From Erpobdella octoculata (taxonomy: Eukaryota > Annelida > Clitellata > Hirudinida > Erpobdellidae): a stretch of 64,000 nucleotides of DNA. The notes below the pieces were generated by a model that did not search any database, was not told the DNA's origin, and worked only from the letters and a program-made list of their open reading frames with translations. The stretch is taken from NCBI GenBank assembly GCA_963978895.1, contig OZ022243.1:14858765-14922764 (forward strand), given 5' to 3'. Both the position numbers and the translations under genes were made by a program. Positions 23,578 to 50,400 of this stretch are shown here, piece by piece. Every line of letters begins with the position of its first letter. Position 1 is the first letter of the stretch.

Positions 23578-23736
23578 TTTAACTTTCTTTCCAGTGAGCT
23601 TTGCCCAGTCCAGTTCTTGTATTTGAAGTCCATCTATCGATCTTACTCGACAAAAATTAGCAAGAACGACAGGTAGTTCCAATTTTTGAGCTCCTTTTCC
23701 CCATTTCCATTCGACATATCCGACTTTTTTACCCAA
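23524..23736 (-). other. Unidentified open frame, 70 codons
   Basis: Encodes MGKKVGYVEWKWGKG, LPVVLANFCRVRSIDG and ELDWAKLTGKKVKE. The composition is protein-like, but I do not recognise it and see no splice context. It partly overlaps the tandem duplication. Confidence 0.25.
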
Positions 23737-24737
23737 TTATTAAATTAAATCTAGCCGTACGAAAAATTCACAAATATACTATCAACGATATTGAACACGT
23801 TTGCAATATTCAAAATGATTGGATAACGGGAAGGGGTTCAAAATTTGGAAATTCTTCCAGAAATTTATAATGAGATGCTATCAATCTATCTTTGCTGGGA
23901 CTCACAGGACAGTGCTATGATGGAGCCGCTAATATGAAGGAACCCTATTCAGGCTCGTTTTCTTCGAAAGGAACCGAGGACAACTTTTGTTCACTGCAGC
24001 AACCATTGCATGAATCTGGCAACGCAAAAGTGCTTTAAGTAAATTCTTCTTCTTTGTGACACTCTACAATAAACCCACGCATGAGTGTGCTGTTTTCTTC
24101 AAAGAATCCCGAGTGCGAAAAACAATTTTGAGCAACGTGCTAGCAGAACACAATGAGAATGGGGAGATGGAAAATTAAACTGAGTTTGGATCAAGGAGTT
24201 ATTTCCCGCTAAAAAGTATTTGCCCCCACAAGATGGACAGAAATTGATAGTTAATTATGATGCCACAATCATAGCTCTGCATGAAGTTGCTGAGACTGTG
24301 CATGGAGAAAGCGCAGCGAAAGCCAGAGAACTCCATGATCAACTTGGGATAGGAGGAACATAACTGGTAATGCTACAAAAAACACAAACAGTGGCTGGAG
24401 CACGAGTTGCTTTTAAAGAAATTATGAAGAGATTCTTGACTCTACGTAAAGATGATAGGTTCCATCGGCTTTGGCTGCGCAGTGCGTAGGTATACTCAGA
24501 AAAAATGTGCTGAATACCAACTCAAGCAACCTTTAGCTCCACGTTCGAAAAAGCCGCCCAAGAAGATTCAACACACTGACACTCCGGCAGACAGTGGCTT
24601 ACCTTGGGTAAATGGCACCTATGGCAAATACCGATCTTGCCCCCCTCTCCGACGATAGATAACTTACGTTTTATTTAAAAAAAAAATACTCTAGAATTAG
24701 GTAAAAAATCACACAAGTTAAATCTATTAGCACTTTA

Positions 24738-25650
24738 TTACAAATTTATCTTTCTTGCTTTAGCTGACGCAAATTGTTTCATTATATTATCAAAATCAAT
24801 TTCTTCGGTCATTTCTTGTTCCACTAAATAAAGCAAGATCACATATTTTAATCGACTTTGGCCCATCGAGGCTCTCAAATATGAAAGTATCAATTTTAAT
24901 TTGCTAAATGATCTTTTGCAACTGGCAATAGAAACCGCGATTGTTAGCAATATTTGTAATGCTATATATATATTGGGAAAAACGTTTTCATCTCCATACT
25001 GAACTATAAAATTAGGTAATTGTTCTGGCCTTGATATTTCTTTGGTATGGCTTGTTAGCAGCGTTCTAAAATCCAAACTCTCTTCATATAATTCTTGCCC
25101 ATCCACATCACAACTGTAGGCTTTTCCAAATTTTTCAGAACGATCTTTCAAGTAGCTTATTTTGGCTTTAAAACACAACCCTTCCATATCAAGAAGAAAT
25201 CCAAGTTTTTTATCAATTTCTTGTAAACGAACGCTTCTACTTTTTAATTTATTAAATAGACGGCTGACAGTCCCTTTCATAACTCTTTCCATTTTATTTT
25301 TTAGCTGATAAACCAGCATCTCTCGGTGTTTCGCCATCCATTCTTTTCTTTCTTCTTTGACGTCTTTCAAATTCAATGTTCCATTCATTGCAAATTCGAA
25401 TTCATTCTTTCAGTGAGTCACTAACTAACACTTCTCTTTCATCATGAAAATAATTTTGGAAAGCTTTTAAATCTAAGGCTGCTTCATGAAAGTTCATTTT
25501 AGGGTCCTGTAACCTCTTTTGAACGTGTTCAATACGAATCAAGATCTTGTTCCAAAACTCTTGCAACGTTAGAAAGTCATTTGTTAATATTCGATTATAG
25601 AGTTGCTTTGCGTCGTTTTTAGTTTCACTACTCGCGTTTTCATCATCCAT
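24738..25650 (-). pseudogene. ZMYM1-like hAT transposase, C-terminal half
   Basis: Two frames, 25650-25402 and 25388-24738, join across one frameshift. They encode the helical insertion domain (LTLQEFWNKILIRIEHV, FQNYFHDEREVLV) and the dimerisation domain: NVFPNIYIALQILLTIAVS, SIASCKRSFSKLKLILSYLR and FDNIMKQFASAKARK. The zinc finger and the N-terminal catalytic half are absent upstream, where a MITE lies. It matches the organisation of the copies at 12028 and 54494 but is more diverged. Confidence 0.85.
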
Positions 25651-25998
25651 TAATTATGTTCTGGAAAACCTCCACTATATTTGCTCGAGATATTTGATAA
25701 CAGGTCTTACTGACTCCGTTTTTGCGCTCCACCTGGTATCGGAGTCAAACTTTAAAGCCACAGGTACGACAGCTTTGAGCTTTTCCTAACGCTGGGTTGA
25801 GCGAGAGAAGAAAACATAAAGTGCATCGATGGTTCCGAAAAAAAGTTACCATCATTACTTCTTCTTTATTAATACACATATGTATGTCTATAAAAAAAAT
25901 TTTTTTTATTTTCATTTGCTTTTTGAAGAGGGGCGCTTTTTTCGCGCCCCTCTTCAATTGGCGCCCATGGCACGTGCCATGCCTGCCATATCCTAGTT

Positions 25999-27036
25999 GG
26001 TTCCATGATGAAACAGAACATGATAAAACAGAACATGACAAAACAGAACATGATGAAACAGAACATGATAAAACAGAACAGTGAAGAAACAGAACAGTGA
26101 AGAAACAGAACAGTGAGAAAACAGATCAGTGAAGAAACAGAACATTGATTAAACAGAACAGTGATAATACAGAACATTGCGTATATTTTTTCAACTTTTT
26201 CGTGATATACAAAATGTCCGAGATCAAATTGCTCCAAGTTAAAACGCCCGGAGATATTTTAAACTATTATCATAAAATTAAAATTTTATTTAACAATGTA
26301 GTCTTATGTAGTTAATAATATTATTTTTCGATGTTTGAAGCTCCTCACTGCTGGATATAACTTGCTCAACCTGTTTGCACAGAAATTGTAGATGTAAATA
26401 CATATTTTTATATGAGCAAACTCTTTTATAACCAACGTGGTACCAAGAATATATATCTAGAAGTCCAAGTTTGAACTATAATTTGGTAAGAAGTCTTTCA
26501 ACTGTGACACTGGTATCTGGCATTAATGTGTTCGCAACATTTGCATGAGTGAATTTTCACGGGAAAATTATATTGATCAATTAATAAGAAATGAACTAGA
26601 ATAGGCCCAGCTTAAAAAATTGGCTCTTATGTCAAAATAGTTTTTTAATATTCAATCAAACAAAAGAGTTATCAGCGAAAAACCGTCAGCGCACCGCAAC
26701 AAAAATATAAAGCAAACACAAATTAATCTGTTGTAGGATGATTCCTACATTTCCTCTGGATCAATAGCTGACAACGGAAACATACAAAGAAGTAGATGAA
26801 AGTTATATAAAACCGATTTGTAGTTATTATTGCGAAAAATTTAAAAAAATAAACGCGATGTTCTGTTTTATCACTGTTCTGTTTGTTCAATGTTCTGTTT
26901 TTTCACTGTTCTGTTTTCTCACTGTTCTGTTTCTTCACTGTTCTGTTTTTTCACTGTTCTGTTTTATCATGTTCTGTTTTATCATGTTCTGTTTTATCAT
27001 GTTCTGTTTCATCATGTTCTGTTTTATCCGGTTACC
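25999..27036. mobile_element. MULE-like MITE with AACAGAAC repeats and 9-bp TSD
   Basis: Flanked by ATCCTAGTT at 25990-25998 and 27037-27045. The two arms (about 25999-26180 and 26858-27036) are inverted arrays of a ~10-18 bp unit (AAACAGAACATGAT, GAAACAGAACAGTG). The centre has no transposase. The 9-bp duplication cannot be shortened to 8 with matched ends, which favours Mutator-type over hAT transposition (inference). Confidence 0.82.
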
Positions 27037-27260
27037 ATCCTAGTTACGACTCTGCCGACAGAGCCCCATGAATTCAATCCTACGAAACATTTGAAAAAAA
27101 TAATTACTTCAATAAGCCATCGACTTGGTGGTCTCTGAATTAGAGCATCGCTTTGATCAAAGTGGATACCAGTAGAGTGGTGATCTTGAAAGGACTACAT
27201 CAAAATTCACTAGATTCGGTAAAAGCCGAGATCTTACTTGGCCCAATAAACATGCCCTAA

Positions 27261-27543
27261 AGTGTATACAGAATTTGACAAACGTCGTCTACAGGGGAGC
27301 AGCCAAGTGGCCGGGCCCCCCGAAAGCTTGCCAATGTTGATGTTGAAGTGACGCGCGTGCCCGTGTTTTTGAGATATATATTTGAGTTAACAATTATTTT
27401 GCAAATTAAATATTTAATAAGTTATCAAAAATGTCTATGGGTCTATTTTTGAGAACCCGACCCGCCAGAAAATCTGACCAGACCTAACCTATTTTTGTTT
27501 CTTCTTTTGTGACCCGACCCGACCCACTTTGGCTAGGACCCAA
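27261..27543. other. Remnant with GACCCGACCC repeats
   Basis: 27455-27535 carries CCCGACCCG words, styled like another hAT MITE end. GGGCCCCCCGAAAG at 27324 could be an end of the outer ZMYM-type element. No limits are resolved. Confidence 0.35.
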
Positions 27544-27870
27544 TTAGTAGAGTAGCCACATACCGCAGTTGATGTTCTGCAACATTGTCAATATTCCATT
27601 TACCCGCAAATAAATACGTTGCTGAAACTCTTCACCACTTGCCCTATCTTCCGCGACAGCCGCGAGAGTCAACGTCATTTCAGAAATTTGAAAATGTTGA
27701 ATACAATTTTCTACAAGAACTACGGCTGATGATGATGCTCTTTGTGACAATAACCTCGATGCAGGGCCAATAACTTTATATACCAGTCTTAGGATCTCCA
27801 TACTAATAATATCTCTAATGTCTCTCAGTCTCTTGTGCAGACCGTTTGTTATCATTAAAATAAATAACAT
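27544..27870 (-). pseudogene. hAT transposase middle-region fragment
   Basis: Encodes IISMEILRLVYKVIGPASRLL, SSSAVVLVENCIQHF and REEFQQRIYLRV-like text. The order 'long helix with Y-x-x-x-G-x-S, then A-x-x-LV' is found in the insertion domain of ZMYM1-like transposases. Neither the N- nor the C-terminal part is nearby. Confidence 0.6.
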
Positions 27871-27944
27871 CGCCGAAGTAAGAAACTATTTTAATCGTAA
27901 TAAGTAATACCAAAGCTCAGGGGAGAAATTTCTTCCTCCTCTAG

Positions 27945-29190
<1,246 letters not shown>

Positions 29191-29196
29191 GCAAAA

Positions 29197-44818
<15,622 letters not shown>

Positions 44819-46200
44819 TCAAGCGTTTTTTCAAAACCAAATCTAGTATAATTTAACCAATTTTGTTTTTTTTATAGTAATGTTGACTTTTGTTAATATT
44901 TAAACACCCATAATAACCATACTGGAAACACTTGTTTCATAATTTGTTTAGTATAGTCAATAGTCATTCATTTACACTATCTAGCTCCATGCCTATGGTT
45001 ATATACCCTCTAGGAATTGTTTTTGTAGTCTGCAGCTCATTTTTTATATCGGTTATATAGTTCCCTCCTTTACACATAATAGAAAAAGTACCATTTCGGG
45101 TGCCCAGAGCTCATTAAAACTGTCCATCTCTAAGCTTAACGTAGAGCCCATTAGAGCATGGTTCTTTTTTTGCATATAAAAAATAATAAGTAAAATGTTA
45201 GTGTTTAGCAACAAGATTTGTATTCAATGTATTTGTTGCTACTTCCCATCAATGAGGTCAGAAAAAAGGTGAACGATCTTGGACAAGGCAATTCGCATAT
45301 TATCACCAGCCTCCAATCTAATTATTTGCTTGGTTTTTGCATTTACCATGTAGGTAGTAACAAAAAGAATGATGAATGACAGTGCGCTTTTGGCCAAAGC
45401 AGAATAGCTCTTTAAAAAAAGTGTTAGGCTTTTTGCTTTTGGCAAATGGAAAAGCAGCTTGGTTTAATTTGTTATTGATGGTCAAAATCCTAGTTGAGGT
45501 AAACTTGATGTGCTGTCACACTGAGCTCTTTTCTGTTTGAGAGTGTTAATCGATTCAGAATTGTTGGAATACACTGCACTGAAATGCTTTTTTAGCTTGT
45601 TGTAATTTAACTCTTGTGATAAATAACACGACTAGTGAGAACAACGTTTATTTGACTACAAGCGACCGCTACGATAATAAAAGAGACCAAGCCCTCGCCC
45701 TCATAGACTTATACTATATATACCTAGACACGCAATGCTCCGTATGGGCCTATGGTAAGTAGCGAGGACAAATCAAAGCGAAATTGTATGGCCCTAGTAC
45801 CACGTGATCAACGCGTTTTAGGTTTATACCACAAGCACAGCAATCTTTAGAATTTTTTTTACTTTAAAATTACCCAAAAAATTTGTTTTAAATATTTTAA
45901 TAAAATAAAAAAATGGATTGGTCAAGTGAATCAGGATATATTTTTTATACCCAGCCTTGTAGACGATGGGCTGGTAATTATGCCCCCTCACCCATGGGGC
46001 GGACAAATTTCATTTAGATTTTTGAATACCTCAAATAATAAACTGCTAAAATTTAGTTGTCTGGTTTATGGGTCATGAGGATTAACGAAGGGAGACACCG
46101 TCAAAACTCTAAAGTCTGACCCCCAAAAAATCTTATAAATTAGTTTTTCATTTTGAAATAAAAACTAATTAATAAGTCGATATTTTAAAATATTATAATC
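44819..46200. other. Downstream region of HUS1
   Basis: Besides the hAT fragment, 45615-45832 begins TGTGATAAATAAC and ends TTTATACCACA, shaped like a small solo LTR, but the flanking bases do not match, so I do not call it. AATATTTAAACACCC at 44896 follows the HUS1 stop. Confidence 0.35.
45236..45445 (-). pseudogene. ZBED5/FAM200-type hAT C-terminal fragment
   Basis: Minus strand frame encoding YMVNAKTKQIIRLEAGDNMRI then ALSKIVHLFSDLIDGK and a stop. Lys-x-Arg-x-x-Leu-x-x-x-x-x-Met-Arg-x-Ala-Leu-Ser is the end of the dimerisation domain of the ZBED5/SCAN-type hAT group, distinct from the ZMYM1-like copies. The rest is not recognised. Confidence 0.55.
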
Positions 46201-46202
46201 AT

Positions 46203-46205
<3 letters not shown>

Positions 46206-46272
<67 letters not shown>
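46206..46272. repeat. (TA)n microsatellite
   Basis: About 66 bp of TA, flanked on both sides by an inverted ATAATATTATAATCAT-like sequence, giving a larger palindrome (about 46187-46290). Confidence 0.93.
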
Positions 46273-46275
<3 letters not shown>

Positions 46276-46359
46276 TATAATATTATCGCAAAATGTAAAG
46301 ATTAATGCTAGAAATTTGTAATTGTTCGCTGGGAAATTTCAGTCGTTCGCTAGAAAATT

Positions 46360-47140
46360 TTAGACATAACATAACATAACAACGTTTATTTTTAAAGTGA
46401 ATCCGAACAATTAATAATAATCGTGTGTGAGATCCACCATCAAACATTTAAAAACCATATTTACATAATTTAATTTTAAATTCTTCAACAGTTTCAGCAT
46501 TCACAACTTCATTCTCCAATTTATTCCATTCATTCGTCACTCTTGCACTAAAGAATTTATGTTTCATTGAACTCTCCCTTTTCTTATATAGCTTAAAGTT
46601 GTGCCCTCTGGTACTTTTGTATCTCGATCTCTCAAAAAATCTTTCCGGATTTAGGTCATCCAATCCGTTCAATAATTTGTAAGTCTTAATTAAGTCTGCT
46701 CTAGTCCTCCTCTTTTCAAGTGTGGTCAGATTACATCTACTTAAACGTTGTTCATAATTCAGTCCTTTTAACTCAGAAATCATCTTTGTAGCTTGTCTTT
46801 GCACTTTTTCAATTATGTAGATATCTTTTTTAAGACAAGGGCTCCATGCCTGCGCACAGTATTCCAAGTGTGGCCTAACTAGAGATTTATACAATCTTAA
46901 ATCTGTATCTTTATCTCTGCTGACTATGGTTCTTTTGATCATGCCCAAATTCTGTTTCCCTTCTTTGCAACCTCTGCACATTGTCTAGACTGTTTAGCAT
47001 CTTCATTTACTAATACGCCAAGATCTTTTTCTTCTTTCGTTTCTTTTAGCTGTATCCCTTCTAACTCGTATTTATATCTTGGATTTCTTCTACTCAAGTG
47101 CATAACATGACACTTGTCAACATTGAACCGCATCTGCTAT
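46360..47140 (-). pseudogene. CR1-like LINE, RT end and C-terminus
   Basis: Two frames: 47133-46939 (RFNVDKCHVMHLSRRN, KDLGVLVNED) and 46981-46448 (RDKDTDLRLYKSLVRPHLEY, AWSPCLKKDIYIIEKVQR, TLEKRRTRADLIKTYKLLNG, NEWNKLENEVVNA). These are the post-catalytic RT block and C-terminal domain of CR1-type ORF2. The 3' end near 46365 shows (TAACA)n-like repeats, usual for such elements. The 5' part is absent. Confidence 0.85.
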
Positions 47141-47499
47141 TCCTGCGACGTCAGATTAAAAACGAAAAGTAGACGTTTTTTTAGAATTTTTTTTAATTTA
47201 CATGGTTAATCAATTTAGTACAAACAAAATTTAAGTATTTACTTTCTGAGTTATAAATTAAATATATAAATGTCTAGAAATTGAAGCGCCAAACACATTT
47301 TCTATGCTGCTTTTAGTTGTCTACTTTTTGTTGAAGACTAGTTTTTCGACGTTTTTGCTTTATAATTACTTTATTCCTCATCTGACAAAACCAGACGATA
47401 CGGATCTTTGAAAATTACATATTGTAAAATATAGTAGATATATTCAGAATTACCTGCCCCAATGGGAGACTAGTTTGATATTCTGGCTCACGGTCTATT

Positions 47500-50400
47500 G
47501 ACGTACTATGCTATATATATCCGCAAAGCGTTAAACTTTCGCGGCTAATAACTTTTTATTTAAACAATTTAACAAAAAAGTGCCCTAACAAACCTTGTTC
47601 AGCGTCTCATAATCTATCAACGTGAGTTTTTTCAGACCTGCAGAGCTAATCGGGTGACATACATCATTGCGCTTTTATAGTAGGGAACCAGCACTTGACG
47701 CACGCTTCGCGTGCGAAGCGTGTGAGTTTTTACATATTAATAGTAAAGGTAGTTACAATCAAATCGCACTCTAAGCTCAAAAACAACACCAAAGCGCTAT
47801 TGTATTAATAACTTTACGCACGCTTCGCAAGCGAAGCATTTGACTATGTCAGCCAGTAGCAGACGATTTTTGACTTGAAAATGTTTTGGAATGGTCTTCT
47901 ATTTGATTGGAAGATTTTGGAAAAAATGCCTACGAAAAAAACCTAAAATGGGCTATATTGCAAAACAAAGCTTACGAAAAAAACCTAAAATGGGCTATAT
48001 TGCAAAAAATAGCCTACGAAAAAAACCACATTTATTTTGTGATAGTGGAAAAACCGACTACGAAGAACACAATATTAATTTGATTTGATTGGAAAAAAAC
48101 AGATTTACGAAAAAAACAACATTTATTGGGTGATCGTGAAAAAACCGCCTATGAAAAACACAATATTAAATGGATAGTATCGAAAACAACAGCTTACGAA
48201 ATTAAAAACATATTTTGGGTGATAGTGAAAAAAAGCCTAAGAAAAAACCGAAACTTTAATGGCTGTTAATGAAAAAACAGCCTACAAAAAAACCCAACCT
48301 TCAATGGCTGATATTGGAAAAACCCGCCGATGTACTACTTCGGTGATTTATTTATTTTCAACTTGTTTATATTGATTTATTTATTTTTAACTTGTTTATA
48401 TTGAGTTATGACGTATGCTCAAAATATATCCGCAAAGCGTCGAACTTTCCAATAATAGGAATAATATTAGCAATTATTACAATAAGAAGAATAATAATTG
48501 CAAAATAGTAAAATGTTATTAATAATATTATTATTTACAAAAATTAACTAATTTGCTAATTTTATTCCTATTATTGGAAAGTACGACGATTTGCGGAAAC
48601 ACTTAATGAAATTATTATTAATTAGCAATTATTATTATAATAAGAGGAATAATAATTGCAAAATAGTAAAATTTCGTTAATAATAATTTCATTAAATGTA
48701 TTAAGAGGAATAATAATTGCAAAATAGTAAAATGTCGTTAATAATAATTTCATTAAATGTATCCGCAAAGCGTAGAATTTTCCAATAATAGGAATAATAT
48801 TAGCAAATTAGTTAATTTTCTTTATTAATAATTAAAATATTGGAATGATTTATATTTTTATATAATTATAATTGGGGAAAACCCGCCGGCTTTCTACTTC
48901 GAAGATTTATTTATTTTTTTTTTTTTTTATAATAGTTTATAGTCCTTTACACCAGGTGTTTTAAGACTCTAATGGCTGTATGTAGGAAGCACTTGAGTAC
49001 TTCCTGTCGTGGATCAGAATTTGATCCTTTTTACTTTTCCCTCCTCCTTTCTCCAGGCTTGGAACTGGCTCGCAATTAGCAAGGCGGAGTTTTGTGAAGA
49101 TTTATTTGTTTTCTACTTGTTTATATTGAAAGATGACGTACGATGCATTATATATAGCCGCAAAGCGTAGAACTTTCGCGGCTAATAACTTTATTTAAAC
49201 ATTTTAATAAAAAAATGCCCTAACAAACCGTGTTCAGCGTCTCATAATCTATCAACGTGAGTTTTTTCAGACCTACAGATGCTAATCGGGTGACATAATA
49301 CATACATCATTGCGCTTTTATAGAAGGGACCAGCACTTGACGCACGCTTCGCGCGCGAAGCGTGTGAGTTTTTACATATTAGTCGCACTATAAGCACAAA
49401 AACAACACCAATGCGCTAATATAGTAATAACTTTACGCACGCTTCGCAAGCGAAGCGTGTGACTAAAATAGTTAGTAGCAGATGATTTTTCACTTGGACA
49501 CGTTTTGGAATAGTCTTCTATTTGATTAGATGATTTGGGAAAAAATGTCTACGTAAAAAAACCTTTAATGGGCGATTTGGAAAAAACAGCCTACGAAAAA
49601 ACCATGCTAATTTGGTGATAGTGAAAAAACCGCCTATGAAAAACTATTTATTTGATGGTATCGGAAAAACAGCCTACGAAAAAACAACATTTATTTGGTG
49701 ATAGTGAAAAACCGCCTACGAAATGAACAACATATTTTGTGTGATAGTGAAAAAAAAGCCTAAGAAACAACACAACTTTTAACGGCTGATAATGAAAAAA
49801 AAAACGCCTACAAAAAACCCAATCTTCAATGGCTGATATTGGGAAAACCCGCCGATGTACTACTTCGGTGATTTATTTATTTTTCAACTTGTTTATATTG
49901 AGTTATGACGTATGCTCAAAATTGGGAAAAAACCCGCCGACAGTAACTCGGTGATTTGTTTTTTTTAAACTTGTTTATATTCAGCGATGACGTAGTTGTT
50001 TTTTATATATCCGCAAAGCGTCGAACTTTACAATAATAGGAATAATATAAGCAAATTAATAAATTTTCGATAAGAATAATATTAATAATTAAATTAAGAG
50101 GAATATTAATTAAAAAATAGAAAAATGTCGTTAATAATAATTTTATTAAATATATCCGCAAAGCGTCGAACTTTCTATTAATATAAGGAATAATAATTGC
50201 AAAATAGTAAAATGTCGTTAATAATAATTTCATTAAATATATCCGCAAACCGTCGAACTTTCCAATAATAGGAATAATATAAGCAAATTAATTGATTTTC
50301 GTTATTAATAATTAAAATATGAAGAATAATAATTGCAAAATAGTAAATTGTCGTTAATAATAATTTACAACTTGTTTAGAATTTGGGAAAACCAACCGAC

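Larger units (their letters stand above)
24592..27054 (-). mobile_element. hAT element with near-perfect 8-bp TSD
   Basis: Starts CAGTGGCTTACC at 24592; ends GGATATGG-type sequence and GTTACGACTCTG at 27054. Flanking duplications are CCGGCAGA (24584-24591) and CCGACAGA (27055-27062), one mismatch. Subterminal G/C stretches (TTGCCCCCCTCT; CGCCCCTCTTC) are inverted. It carries a ZMYM1-like transposase on the minus strand and is itself split by a MITE at 25999-27036. Confidence 0.82.
23820..27260 (+). mobile_element. Outer ZMYM-type hAT remnant interrupted by a second hAT
   Basis: The motif GQCYDGAANM (23908-23937), typical of the hAT catalytic region of ZMYM1-like transposases, is followed by damaged frames (NKPTHECAVFFKES). 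KCAEYQLKQPLAPRSKKPPK then lies just before the insertion at 24592. After it the text resumes at 27063 with PHEFNPTKHLKKIITSISHR, so removing the insert and one duplication restores the order. Multiple stops show it is dead. Confidence 0.68.

Noticed and set aside
45615..45832. Solo LTR with TGTG...CACA ends
   Set aside because: Flanking bases do not form a 4-6-bp duplication, and there is no primer-binding site or second copy.
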